A stretch of 64,000 bases of DNA from Candidatus Borkfalkia excrementavium. Its GTDB lineage: Bacteria; Bacillota; Clostridia; Christensenellales; Borkfalkiaceae. Shown one piece after another: positions 34,219 to 43,201 of this stretch; position 1 is the first letter of the stretch; each line of letters opens with the position of its first letter. The notes beneath the pieces are model-generated. The model searched no databases. It had not been told where the DNA came from and saw only the letters and a program-made list of their open reading frames with translations. The stretch lies in NCBI GenBank assembly GCA_019115945.1, contig DXCO01000019.1, forward strand, positions 20,773 to 84,772, in the 5' to 3' direction. A program made the translations under genes and the position numbers.

Positions 34219-36135
34219 ATGAAACTCGATTTAAGATGTCTGCAAATCGATCTTGCCCGCCAGAAAGAGAGCGTTGCATTCGTGAAAAGTTACGCCGATT
34301 TTGCGGCGGAAAACGGCTATAATGCCCTGATCCTGTATCTTGAAAACGCGGTCCGCACCGAAGATACCGCCTTTTTCGACCCCGAAGAGACGTATTCTGC
34401 CGATGAGATCCGTGAGATCGTCGCCTATGCCGAATCGAAAGGGCTCGACGTCATTCCCGCCCTCGAAAATTTGGGCCATCTCGAAAAATTTTTCCTCTAT
34501 CCGCAACTTGAACATTTATCCGAGATCACCGACGTAGAGAAGGAGGGGCGCGGGTTCGACCGCTTCAAGCGCGGCGCGTGCGGCTGTATCACGAATCCGG
34601 AACTGAACAAATTTTTCGATAAATATATTGCGGACGTCTGTTCCCTTTTCCACAGTAAATATGTGCATATGGGGCTCGACGAGCCTTTCGATCTTGCCGT
34701 TTGCGAGCGCTGCAAGGGTGCGCTCGCTGCGGGCAAATCGAAGAGCGATCTCTTTCTTGCGCACATTCTGCATACGTACGAACTTTGCAAAAGCCTCGGC
34801 AAGACGATGATGATGTGGGACGATTTTTTCGAATATGCCGATATCGTCCGCGATCTGCCCCGCGACATTGTGCTTTGCAACTGGAATTACGTGTTCGTCG
34901 GCGACGAGCCGCAGGGGCACTGGACCAACCGCATCAAAAAAGATTGGTTCCGCCTGTATGACGAGTTGGGCTTTTCCTATCTCTTCTGCGTGTACGCGCA
35001 CCGCTGTTCTTCCCCGTATAACGTGGATACGTTTACCGATTACGCAGAAAAATACAGCCCCGTCGGCGCGATCATGACGACCTGGAAACGCTCCGATTCG
35101 TTCTATCAGGGCGCATATCCCAATATTGCCTATGCGGGGAAAAAGTGGAGCGGCCTCATCCAAAGCGAAGGGGACAGGGTCGCCGCATATGCTTCCGCGC
35201 TCGGCGGTTCGGAAGAATGCGCGAAACTGCTCCTTTCCATGAACATCGTAGAGTGCGGTTCCGTAGGGGATATGGCGAATGCGGCCGAAAGCGATTACAT
35301 GCTCAAACTCATGTACCGCGCAGCACTTGTGCCCGCGCTCGAAGCGCTGCGCGGCTTTCAGGGCAGCCTTTCCGGGCAGGCGCGCGACGTCGTTACCGAC
35401 GCCTACGATTATATTTACGAAATTTATCTCAATCTGCGCCTGCAGAGGCTTGCCGTCTCCATTTTCGACGATTACGAGCGCAAAGAGGATATGCGCCCGT
35501 GCCGTCTGAAAGAACTGGACGAGATCGCGGCCGGCTTTGAAGAGATCCGCGAAAACGGCGCCGCTCTTTGGGAAAGATACCGCAGCGGTATCAAAAGTTG
35601 CAGGGGCGCGTTCGAAAAGAAATTCGCCTCTTATGCGCAAAAGATCGATCGGTGCAGAAAGGAACTGATCAAGGGCAGGCGATGCGGCGTGCTGTACGTC
35701 GATCTCATGCTGCACGACCCGTATCCCACCGTGCACAATCAGATCGCCGTCAAATACCGCGGCGAAGAAGAAAACATCCTGTTTACGGGGGTGCTGAAGC
35801 CGAGCATCGCGCAATTTGAAATCGGCGGATGCTACGGGTATCGCTTTGCGATCGAAGAAAAGGAATTGGAAAGCGTAACCTTTGCCGTCTGGGGCGAAGG
35901 CGCACACTATCCGCTGCATTTCCGTTATACGGCGCAGGGCAGAAAATACGTGGCGGATACCGTCGAGGTCCTCTCCGGCGACGTGCGGAATGCGGAAAAC
36001 GTCCTGTTTGAAGATACCCGTTTTGCGGAAATGGGTACGGACGACGGGATCGCGCATTTCAACGATATCGCGCTTTCCGCAAAGCGCCACGTCATCCGCG
36101 TGACCTTCCGGCCCCTTTCGGAGGTGAAAAAATGA
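34219..36135 (+). CDS. GH20-like beta-N-acetylhexosaminidase, cytoplasmic
   Basis: 638 residues from the ATG at 34219 (CGGAGAAAT upstream); the longer frame from 34135 overlaps the promoter. The protein begins directly with the TIM barrel and carries the Asp-Glu catalytic pair in VHMGLDEPF (Asp154, Glu155), where Glu is the acid/base and Asp orients the substrate acetamido group. There is no signal peptide, so it should act on imported amino-sugar oligosaccharides. The layout, without the usual N-terminal GH20b domain but with a long C-terminal part, resembles intracellular GH20C-type enzymes of streptococci. NagA overlaps its end by 4 bases. Confidence 0.75.
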   Translation: MKLDLRCLQIDLARQKESVAFVKSYADFAAENGYNALILYLENAVRTEDTAFFDPEETYSADEIREIVAYAESKGLDVIPALENLGHLEKFFLYPQLEHLSEITDVEKEGRGFDRFKRGACGCITNPELNKFFDKYIADVCSLFHSKYVHMGLDEPFDLAVCERCKGALAAGKSKSDLFLAHILHTYELCKSLGKTMMMWDDFFEYADIVRDLPRDIVLCNWNYVFVGDEPQGHWTNRIKKDWFRLYDELGFSYLFCVYAHRCSSPYNVDTFTDYAEKYSPVGAIMTTWKRSDSFYQGAYPNIAYAGKKWSGLIQSEGDRVAAYASALGGSEECAKLLLSMNIVECGSVGDMANAAESDYMLKLMYRAALVPALEALRGFQGSLSGQARDVVTDAYDYIYEIYLNLRLQRLAVSIFDDYERKEDMRPCRLKELDEIAAGFEEIRENGAALWERYRSGIKSCRGAFEKKFASYAQKIDRCRKELIKGRRCGVLYVDLMLHDPYPTVHNQIAVKYRGEEENILFTGVLKPSIAQFEIGGCYGYRFAIEEKELESVTFAVWGEGAHYPLHFRYTAQGRKYVADTVEVLSGDVRNAENVLFEDTRFAEMGTDDGIAHFNDIALSAKRHVIRVTFRPLSEVKK

Positions 36136-37265
36136 AGCGCATCCGGTGCGGCCGCATCATTTCGGACGGGAAGATCTTTCCCGGGTACGTCTATTATGAA
36201 AACGGCGTCATCGCCGAAGTTTCCGGGCGCGATCTTCCCTGCGAGGAAGAATACGATGCGGGCGAATTTTATCTCGCGCCCGGTTTCATCGACACGCACA
36301 CGCACGGCGGCGCGGACGTGGATTTTACTTTCTGCGACGCGCAGGAGGCGATCAGGGCGGCGGATTTTCATTTTTCGCACGGCACGACGACCATATTCCC
36401 GACGACCCTTGCGTCCGATTACGAGAATACGGCGCGTGCGCTGCGGGAACTGAAAAAAGCGCAGGCAAGCGGGGCGGCAAAGGGCGAGATCGGCGGCGCC
36501 CATATCGAAGGGCCGTATTTTGCTCCCTCCATGGCAGGCGCGCAGAATCCGAAATATCTCACCGATCCCGTCGAAAAGGATTATACGCGCATTCTCGATG
36601 AATTCGGCGGGTTTGTAAAAAAATGGAGTTACGCCCCCGAACGGGATCGGGATGCAAAATTCTGCAGGTATCTGATCGGGCGCGGCGTGCTCGCGTCTGC
36701 GGGGCATACTGCCGCAATTTACGACGACATGCTCGCCGCGTATGACGCGGGGCTGCGTTGCGTGACGCACCTTTATTCGTGTACTTCCACCATTACCCGC
36801 GAAAAGGGGTTTCGCCGTCTCGGCGTCATCGAATGCGCCTATCTTTTCGAGGATATGGACGCGGAACTGATCGCCGACGGAAAGCATATCCCAAAAGAAC
36901 TCATCCGCCTCGTGTTCCGCCTGAAGGGCGCAGAGCATATCATGCTCGTGACCGATTCGCTCAGCATTGCCGGAAGCGGGAAAACTTCGGGCGAACTCAA
37001 CGGCGTTCCCTATATCGTGGAAGACGGCGTGGCGAAACTTGCGGACAGGAGCGCGTTTGCGGGGAGCGTTGCCACGGCAGACAGGCTGGTCGCGGAATGC
37101 GTCGCCGCGGGCGTTCCGCTCGAAGACGCCGTGCGCGCGATGACGGAGACGCCCGCCCGCGCTCTGAAACTCAACAAAGGGCGCATCGCGAAGGGTTACG
37201 ATGCGGATTTTGTGATTTTTGACGATAAAATCGCCGTAAAGCGCGTAATTTCGCGCGGCAGATAA
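36132..37265 (+). CDS. nagA: N-acetylglucosamine-6-phosphate deacetylase
   Basis: 377 residues. NagA removes acetate from GlcNAc 6-phosphate to give the NagB substrate. The amidohydrolase barrel shows GFIDTHTHGGADVDF (metal site), GAHIEGPYFAP, SAGHTAAIYDD and LVTDSLSIAG. The ATG overlaps the GH20 stop (ATGA) and has GGAGGTGA just upstream, so the two are coupled. The next genes are a phosphohexomutase and a GH94 phosphorylase. This neighbourhood suggests that GlcNAc 6-phosphate may be made from GlcNAc 1-phosphate. Confidence 0.93.
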   Translation: MKRIRCGRIISDGKIFPGYVYYENGVIAEVSGRDLPCEEEYDAGEFYLAPGFIDTHTHGGADVDFTFCDAQEAIRAADFHFSHGTTTIFPTTLASDYENTARALRELKKAQASGAAKGEIGGAHIEGPYFAPSMAGAQNPKYLTDPVEKDYTRILDEFGGFVKKWSYAPERDRDAKFCRYLIGRGVLASAGHTAAIYDDMLAAYDAGLRCVTHLYSCTSTITREKGFRRLGVIECAYLFEDMDAELIADGKHIPKELIRLVFRLKGAEHIMLVTDSLSIAGSGKTSGELNGVPYIVEDGVAKLADRSAFAGSVATADRLVAECVAAGVPLEDAVRAMTETPARALKLNKGRIAKGYDADFVIFDDKIAVKRVISRGR

Positions 37266-37327
37266 AGCGGATCGCTGTCGGCAACGGCGCTGTTCAAAAT
37301 AAAAATACTTCTCTGGAGGTCTTATCT

Positions 37328-38770
37328 ATGATACAATTCGGAACGGGAGGTTTCCGCGGGGTGATCGGCGACGATTTCACCCGCGGGAACGTGCAGACGA
37401 TCGCGCAGGCGCTCTGTAACATGATCGGGCAGGACGGTTCCGATAAGCCCGTCGTCATCGGGTACGACAGGCGGTTTATGTCCGACTTCTACGCGGCGTG
37501 GATGGCGGAAGTTTTTGCGGGCAACGGCGTGAAAGTTTTCTTGTACACGCACGCGATGCCTTCGCCCGGCGTGATGTGCGCCACGCGCGATCTGGGGCTC
37601 GATTACGGCGTGATGATCACGGCTAGCCACAATCCGTTCAAATTCAACGGGGTTAAGGTTTTCGCCAAGGGCGGATGCGACGCCGACGTCGCTTTGACGG
37701 ACAGGATCGAGCGCGAGTGCGCGGGCGTAAAAAAGATCGCGAGCATGCCGCTGTCCGACGCGAAAGGGGCGGGGCTCGTCGCAGATTATTCCAATATCGA
37801 CGCCTATGTGGAAAACATCTGCTCTTTTATCAGTCCGAAGATCCGCGACAATCACGCGAAAATACTCTTCGACAATCTGTACGGCGCGGGGATCGTCGGG
37901 CTGTCCCGCCTGGCGGAAAAGTTCCGCATCGAAAAATTTGACGTGCTTCACCCCGAACACGACGCGTTTTTCGGGTTTGAACTTCCCAATCCGACGGAAG
38001 CGATGCTCGAACCGCTCAAAGCGAAGGTCGCGGCGGGCGGCTACGATTACGCGATCGGAACGGACAGCGACGGCGACCGTTTGGGCATCATCAGCGACAC
38101 CTGCGAATACGTGAACAACAACGATATCCTCGCGGCACTCTATTACTATCTGGTAAAATACAGGGGAGAAAAAGGGGACGTCGTCAAAAACTGCGCGACT
38201 TCCGTCCTCGTGGACAAAGTGGCGGAAAAACTCGGTTTTTCCTGTCACGAGGTGGACGTCGGATTCAAAAACATCTCCGCAAAAATGCGCGAAACGGACG
38301 CACTGATCGGCGGCGAATCGAGCGGCGGGCTTACCTGCCGCGGCTATATCGAGGGCAAAGACAGCGCTTTCAGCGCTTCCCTTTTCATGGAGATGCAGAT
38401 CGTGATGGATAAGCCCGTCTCCGAGATCGTGCGCGAGGTGCACGAATTTGCGGATTATCATTACGCTTCGGTAGAGAGGGCGATCCCCCTGCGCGGGGAA
38501 AAAGCCGCCACCGCTTTTCTGGCGGCCGAAATGCCCGACCTCGGCAGAGAGATCGTGCGTTTCGATCATTTCAACAGGAATTTCAAATATTACCTTTCGG
38601 ACGGATGTTGGGCGCTCTTGCGCCTTTCGGGCACCGAACCGATGCTCAGGCTGTTTGCCGAGGCGGAGAGCGGGGAAGAGGCGCTCCGCATTGCCGATTG
38701 CCTGACGGCATTTGTAAACGCAGGAGGAAACGCGCATGGGAATGAAAGAAAAGGCCGCTCTGCTGTTTGA
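37328..38770 (+). CDS. Alpha-D-phosphohexomutase (phosphoglucomutase/phosphomannomutase family)
   Basis: 480 residues. The catalytic phosphoserine loop ITASHNPFKFNG places Ser100 as the phosphorylated residue; GTDSDGDRLG is the Mg2+ loop, GGESSGG the sugar-binding loop, and LRLSGTEPMLR the phosphate-binding loop. The enzyme moves phosphate between C1 and C6 of a hexose. TGGAGG lies about 9 bases upstream of the ATG. The GH94 gene starts 35 bases inside its 3' end, so the mutase most likely handles the 1-phosphate made by that phosphorylase, either glucose 1-phosphate or GlcNAc 1-phosphate. Confidence 0.92.
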   Translation: MIQFGTGGFRGVIGDDFTRGNVQTIAQALCNMIGQDGSDKPVVIGYDRRFMSDFYAAWMAEVFAGNGVKVFLYTHAMPSPGVMCATRDLGLDYGVMITASHNPFKFNGVKVFAKGGCDADVALTDRIERECAGVKKIASMPLSDAKGAGLVADYSNIDAYVENICSFISPKIRDNHAKILFDNLYGAGIVGLSRLAEKFRIEKFDVLHPEHDAFFGFELPNPTEAMLEPLKAKVAAGGYDYAIGTDSDGDRLGIISDTCEYVNNNDILAALYYYLVKYRGEKGDVVKNCATSVLVDKVAEKLGFSCHEVDVGFKNISAKMRETDALIGGESSGGLTCRGYIEGKDSAFSASLFMEMQIVMDKPVSEIVREVHEFADYHYASVERAIPLRGEKAATAFLAAEMPDLGREIVRFDHFNRNFKYYLSDGCWALLRLSGTEPMLRLFAEAESGEEALRIADCLTAFVNAGGNAHGNERKGRSAV

Positions 38771-41261
38771 AAAGACGGGGCGCCTGCGAAGGGGGAAAGC
38801 CCCCGCGGGCTCGAAACTGCCCGAAAACACCTGGTTTCTCGACGACAGTGCGATCGCCTGTTTCCCTCGTAAAAGAGGGGACAGCCGCTATTTTTACGGT
38901 ACGGACGGGTTTTATCTGTGGGCGTATCAGTCGGGCTATATTTCGGTAAACGAAAGCACGTTTACCGTATTTCCCTATGCGGACGAGGGCAAACAGCCCT
39001 ATCTGGCGTTTTTCGGGGGCATAAAGGACGAAAAGGGCGGCTATCTTCCCGTATCCCTCACGGGCGTTGCGGCACAGCCGCGCGAGCGCGCGGAGCGCTG
39101 CACCGTGTTTACGCCGACGGCGGCTTATTACCTGACGGAAGCAGAGGGGCTCCGCTTTGCTGTGCGCATTTACGCGGACGAAAAAAAGCGCGTACGCGCT
39201 ACGCTGTCCGCGCAGAATCTGACGGGAACGGACAAAGAGATCTATCTGTCCTCTTATCTGAACTGCCTTTTGCGCTATATGCCCGTCGAGGATATCGAAA
39301 GCAAATGGTACAAACGCTGCGGCGTTCGGGAAAACGGGTTTTTGATCGAAAGCGTGGTCGATCTTTCCCGCGAAGAACACGTCAATTTTTACGCCGTCGT
39401 CAGGCGGAGGACGAAAGGGGATGTTTCGGGCATTTCCGCCACGTCCGCCCGCGCGGATTTTTGCGGCGGAAAAACGGTATCGCTCAACTGCGCCGAACCC
39501 CTTTTCACGGGCTCCTTTGCCGAAGAAAAAAAGACGTGCGGATTTTCGGATACGGCGGTCGCCGGCGAGATCATACGGTTCCGTCTGCCCGCAAACGGAT
39601 ATTGCGAAGAGGATCTTTCCTTTGAAATCTACCGCGATCCCTCAGAGGCGGAACGCTCTTTGTCGCTGCCGATCGGGGAGAGCGAGTTTGACGATTACGT
39701 TGCCGCGGCGGAGAAAAAGGACGAGGAAAAATTTGTTTCCGATCGCATGCTGAAAATTGCTTTTGGTCCTTTTTCTGACAAACGTATCGACGCAGATGTG
39801 CTCAATCGGTTTATCGGCAGCGTGATCAGACAGGTCGAATCGTGCGCGCTTGCCAAAACTTCCAGTCTGTCCATGCTCGGCGTCAGAGACGTGTTTCAGC
39901 AGATCGAAGCGGCGCTCATATGGAATCCCGCGGACTGCCGCAGAAAAATACTCGAAGCGCTCGATTTCATCGGGACGGACGGCCGTGCGCCCAGGCAGTA
40001 CTCCCTGCCCGCAAGGCGGGGCAGCGTGCCCGTTCTGGATCTGCGCGAATTTATCGATCAGGGCGTGTGGATCGTGGACGCTCTCTATACCTATCTCGCC
40101 TACACGGGGGACGACTCTGTCCTGCGCGAAGAGTGCGGCTATTACGTGTACCGCGGCAGAGAGGCTTCTCTTACGGACGAGCGGGACAGCGTGCTCGATC
40201 ATCTCGTGCGCATCGTCGGCTATCTTCTCGCCAACGTTGACGATAAGACGCATTGCCTGCGCATTCTTTACGGAGACTGGAACGACGCCCTGGACGGTTT
40301 GGGAACGACGGAGGATAAGGACAAGCAGTTCGGCAGCGGCGTTTCCGTCATGGCGACGTTGCAACTGTGCCGCAATCTCGAAGAGATGTCCGAGATCCTG
40401 CGCGTGCGTTCTCTCCGCCCCGATCTCGTTTCTCTGTACGAAAAAAAGTATGCGGAACTCAAAGAGGGGCTTCAGCGCTATGCCGTCCATACAAATCAGA
40501 GCGGCGAGCGCCGCATCGTGCACGGCTGGGGAGACAAGATGGAATATTTTGTCGGCAGTTTCCAGGACGTGGACGGAAAGTCCCGCGACGGGCTTACGGC
40601 GAATGCGTTCTGGGTCCTCTCGGGCGCCTATGAATGGGATAAAAGCATTCGGAAAGAGATCCTCGCAAGTTATGACCGGCTGGACTCGAAATACGGTTTA
40701 AAGACGTTCGAGCCGCCCTTTGCGCGCGGAACGCGGGGCGTCGGCCGCATCCCCAACCTTCCGGCCGGCACGGCGGAAAACGGGGCCTCCTACGCGCATG
40801 CGACGCTGTTCGGCATCTGGTCACTGTTTAAAATGGGCGAAGGGGAGCGCGCGTGGGAGCAACTCGTCAAAGTGCTTCCTCCCGCGCATGAATTTATATC
40901 CACTTCTCCCTTCGTCATGTCCAATTCCTATATTTATAATGAAGAACTGGGCGTTGACGGCGAATCGATGAACGACTGGTACACGGGCAGCGCGGCGGTC
41001 CTGATCAAGGCGCTCACGCGGTGCGTGTTCGGCGTCGAGGTCACGCAGACCCGCCTGAAAATATCTCCCTCCGCATATTTCCCCTGCGATCAAGCGGAAA
41101 TGTCTTTCATGGTGCGCGGCGTACCCGTGCGCGTGAAATATCGGAAGGGCAGCGGCGTCCGCTCGGTGATTGTGAACGGAAAAAGGACGGACGGCCCCGA
41201 CGGATACGAAACGGCCCTTGCCGATTTGAAGGGCCCGCTCGAAGTGGAAGTGGAAGGCTGA
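38736..41261 (+). CDS. GH94-type disaccharide/oligosaccharide phosphorylase
   Basis: 841 residues, about the normal length for GH94. The N-terminal part is a beta-sandwich (~20-270) and the C-terminal part an (alpha/alpha)6 barrel. The catalytic motif YGDWNDALDG holds Asp514 and Asp517. NDWYTGSAAV and the C-terminal LKISPSA segment are also family features. GH94 enzymes use phosphate to split beta-linked disaccharides into a sugar 1-phosphate and a sugar. There is no signal peptide. The start, with CAGGAGG 8 bases upstream, overlaps the mutase gene by 35 bases. The substrate could be cellobiose, laminaribiose or chitobiose; the context does not settle this. Confidence 0.85.
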   Translation: MGMKEKAALLFEKTGRLRRGKAPAGSKLPENTWFLDDSAIACFPRKRGDSRYFYGTDGFYLWAYQSGYISVNESTFTVFPYADEGKQPYLAFFGGIKDEKGGYLPVSLTGVAAQPRERAERCTVFTPTAAYYLTEAEGLRFAVRIYADEKKRVRATLSAQNLTGTDKEIYLSSYLNCLLRYMPVEDIESKWYKRCGVRENGFLIESVVDLSREEHVNFYAVVRRRTKGDVSGISATSARADFCGGKTVSLNCAEPLFTGSFAEEKKTCGFSDTAVAGEIIRFRLPANGYCEEDLSFEIYRDPSEAERSLSLPIGESEFDDYVAAAEKKDEEKFVSDRMLKIAFGPFSDKRIDADVLNRFIGSVIRQVESCALAKTSSLSMLGVRDVFQQIEAALIWNPADCRRKILEALDFIGTDGRAPRQYSLPARRGSVPVLDLREFIDQGVWIVDALYTYLAYTGDDSVLREECGYYVYRGREASLTDERDSVLDHLVRIVGYLLANVDDKTHCLRILYGDWNDALDGLGTTEDKDKQFGSGVSVMATLQLCRNLEEMSEILRVRSLRPDLVSLYEKKYAELKEGLQRYAVHTNQSGERRIVHGWGDKMEYFVGSFQDVDGKSRDGLTANAFWVLSGAYEWDKSIRKEILASYDRLDSKYGLKTFEPPFARGTRGVGRIPNLPAGTAENGASYAHATLFGIWSLFKMGEGERAWEQLVKVLPPAHEFISTSPFVMSNSYIYNEELGVDGESMNDWYTGSAAVLIKALTRCVFGVEVTQTRLKISPSAYFPCDQAEMSFMVRGVPVRVKYRKGSGVRSVIVNGKRTDGPDGYETALADLKGPLEVEVEG

Positions 41262-41322
41262 AAGATCGCACTTTTCGGCTTCGTGCAGGCCGGAACAAGC
41301 AAATTTTAGCGCATAAAACAAG

Positions 41323-41350
41323 AAAAATACCCGCGGAAGCGGGTATTTTT
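41323..41350 (+). terminator. Terminator after the GH94 operon
   Basis: A 12-bp stem (41323-41334 with 41339-41350), GGAA tetraloop, 3' arm ending TATTTTT. Confidence 0.85.
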
Positions 41351-41372
41351 ATACAAAAATTTCTTTTACGGC

Positions 41373-41402
41373 TTGAATTATGCCCGAAAGGTATGGTATA
41401 AT
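41373..41402 (+). promoter_or_regulatory. Promoter of the LysR gene
   Basis: TTGAAT (41373-41378), 18-base spacer containing a TGG extension, TATAAT (41397-41402), 27 bases before the start codon. Confidence 0.75.
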
Positions 41403-41428
41403 ACGGAAAAAAGATCGGAGGCCCCGCT

Positions 41429-42313
41429 ATGGAATTGCGAGTTTTGCGGTATTTTCTGACGCTTGCGCGGGAAGAGAGCGTCTCCCGTGCGGCGGAAGCG
41501 CTCTATATCACGCAGCCCACGCTGTCACGCCAACTGGCGGAACTGGAAGAGGAATTGGGCACAAAACTGTTCGAGCGCGGCAAGCGCAGGATCGTTCTGA
41601 CGGAAGAGGGCATGCTGCTTCGCCGCCGTGCGGAGGAGATTTTGGAACTTTCGGATAAGACGGAGCGCGAGTTGCGCAACAGAAACGAAAACCTGAGCGG
41701 CGTTGTCAGCATCGGCGCGGCGGAAACGCGCGCCGCGGCGCTTCTGCCGCAGGCGATCGCATCTTTTCGGAATAAATATCCCGGCGTCACGTTCGAGATC
41801 GAATCGGATACGGCGGACCGCGTAAAAGAGCGGTTAGAGCGCGGACTGCTCGATCTGGGCCTGCTGGTCGAGCCCGGCGACATCGACAAATACGAATTTC
41901 TGCGGCTGAATATAGAGGAGCGGTGCGGCATTCTGATGAGCGCATCCTCGCCTCTGGCGAAAAAGGAGAGCGTATCCGCAGAGGATTTGCAGGGGCTGCC
42001 CATCGTCATGAACAGGCGCAAAGAAGTGCGCAGTTTATACCGCGCGGCGCTGGGCGAAGGGTTCGACAGACTGAACGTGATCGCCACATTCAACCTGATC
42101 AACAACGCCGCGCTGTTTGCGGAACAGAATGTCGGTTACGTTTTTACCATCGAGGGGACGGTCGGTTATTTCCCGTCCGGTCGCCTGAGTTTCCGCCCCT
42201 TTGAACCGCCGATCAGCCAGTCTACCTTTCTGATCTGGAAAAAGCACCGCGCGGCGAACCGCTGCGTGAGCAAATTCATTGAAGAAATATCCATGCTTAT
42301 AAAGCATTCATAG
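41429..42313 (+). CDS. LysR-family transcriptional regulator
   Basis: 294 residues. The N-terminal winged helix is typical: ELRVLRYFLTLAREESVSRAA, then ITQPTLSRQLAELEEELG and LFERGKRR. Residues ~90-290 are a LysR substrate-binding domain. GGAGG lies about 9 bases upstream of the ATG. It is transcribed alone, with its own promoter; no divergent target gene is adjacent, so its regulon cannot be guessed. The small MerR-like gene downstream has a separate promoter. Confidence 0.92.
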   Translation: MELRVLRYFLTLAREESVSRAAEALYITQPTLSRQLAELEEELGTKLFERGKRRIVLTEEGMLLRRRAEEILELSDKTERELRNRNENLSGVVSIGAAETRAAALLPQAIASFRNKYPGVTFEIESDTADRVKERLERGLLDLGLLVEPGDIDKYEFLRLNIEERCGILMSASSPLAKKESVSAEDLQGLPIVMNRRKEVRSLYRAALGEGFDRLNVIATFNLINNAALFAEQNVGYVFTIEGTVGYFPSGRLSFRPFEPPISQSTFLIWKKHRAANRCVSKFIEEISMLIKHS

Positions 42314-42330
42314 CCATAAAATCAAAGTAT

Positions 42331-42359
42331 TTTACAGGCGGGCGCAACCGTGCTATAAT
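42331..42359 (+). promoter_or_regulatory. Promoter of the MerR-like/cupin pair
   Basis: TTTACA (42331-42336), 17-base spacer, TATAAT (42354-42359). The start codon is 54 bases downstream. Confidence 0.8.
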
Positions 42360-42412
42360 AGTTTGCGGAAACGGAAAAAAGCAAAAATCATTTCCGTCAA
42401 CGGAGAGGAAAC

Positions 42413-42724
42413 ATGGAACTTCGCGAAGCATGCAGGCTGTTCGGGCTGAAGGCGGAAGACGTCGCCGAGTGCGAGGGCGCGGGCATACTTTCGGGCGGGT
42501 CGTCCGATCTAAGCGACGACGACGTCCGCTCTGTGTCGCTGTATTGCTTTCTGAAAAAGGCGGGGCTGTCGAAAGGGGAGATCCTCGAATATTTTTCGGC
42601 GGACTGCGCCTCCTGCCGCGCGCGCATACTGCGCTGTCTGCGCGACCGCCTGCTCGACGAGGTGCACGCGGGCCAGAAAAAACTGGACGAGGTGGATTAT
42701 CTTCTCCGTTTGTTGGACCGTTAA
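42413..42724 (+). CDS. Small MerR-like helix-turn-helix protein
   Basis: 103 residues. The order of an N-terminal helix-turn-helix (LREACRLFGLKAEDV), a short wing and a long C-terminal coiled helix (LLDEVHAGQKKLDEVDYLLRLL) fits the MerR family. Residues CASC near position 64 are unusual and might bind metal or sense oxidation. It has no classical ligand domain. AGAGGAAAC precedes the ATG, and the CMD/cupin gene follows after 12 bases. In Clostridia such MerR-type genes often sit beside CMD/cupin genes and probably control them. Confidence 0.75.
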   Translation: MELREACRLFGLKAEDVAECEGAGILSGGSSDLSDDDVRSVSLYCFLKKAGLSKGEILEYFSADCASCRARILRCLRDRLLDEVHAGQKKLDEVDYLLRLLDR

Positions 42725-42736
42725 AGGAGGAAGGGT

Positions 42737-43126
42737 ATGCAACTGACCGATCGGGCGGCGGAACGCCTGAAAAAATTATTTCCCGAGGGGAATCCCGTTC
42801 CGGAGAGCACGGATCCCGAACTTGCCGAAATTTTCGCGAATTTTGCGTTCGACGAGGTGCCCGCAGAAGATATCCTCGGGGAAGAGCCGCGCAGTCTTGC
42901 CGTTTTGGCGGCCCTGCTCGGCTGCGGCGGCGCGGAGTTGTTCGGCAAAGCGCCCCGCGCGCTGAAAGCGGGCGACGTTGTCGAGATCGCGCCCGAAGTC
43001 AAGCACTGGCACGGCGCCGCGAAGGACAGTTGGTTTTCGCATCTTGCCGTAGAAGTGCCCGCCGAAGGCGCCTCCAACGAATGGCTTGAAGCGGTGAGCG
43101 ACGAGGACTACGCAAACTTGAAATAA
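42737..43126 (+). CDS. CMD/cupin fusion protein with large in-frame internal deletion
   Basis: 129 residues. Residues ~1-65 resemble the N-terminal part of a carboxymuconolactone decarboxylase (CMD) domain (DPELAEIFANFAFDEV, RSLAVLAALLGCGG). Residues ~72-129 match only the C-terminal half of a cupin (LKAGDVVEIAPEVKHWHGA, WFSHLAVEVP, SNEWLEAVSDEDY). Full-length relatives are about 230-250 residues. The end of CMD, with its usual helices, and the first cupin motif with most metal ligands are missing, with the frame preserved. The gene has a good ribosome site (AAAGGAGG) and may be a remnant or a reduced protein. Confidence 0.75.
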   Translation: MQLTDRAAERLKKLFPEGNPVPESTDPELAEIFANFAFDEVPAEDILGEEPRSLAVLAALLGCGGAELFGKAPRALKAGDVVEIAPEVKHWHGAAKDSWFSHLAVEVPAEGASNEWLEAVSDEDYANLK

Positions 43127-43167
43127 ACGATACGACAGGCCGGTAAACGGCATATTTCCCCAAAACG

Positions 43168-43201
43168 GGGGCGGAAGGCGGTTTCGTCTTCCGCCCCTTT
43201 T
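43168..43201 (+). terminator. Terminator after the MerR-like/cupin operon
   Basis: GGGGCGGAAG (43168-43177) pairs with CTTCCGCCCC (43188-43197) and is followed by Ts. Confidence 0.85.

Noticed and set aside
34516..36090. 524-codon minus-strand frame over the GH20 gene
   Set aside because: Antisense shadow of a well-supported gene; no promoter or ribosome site.
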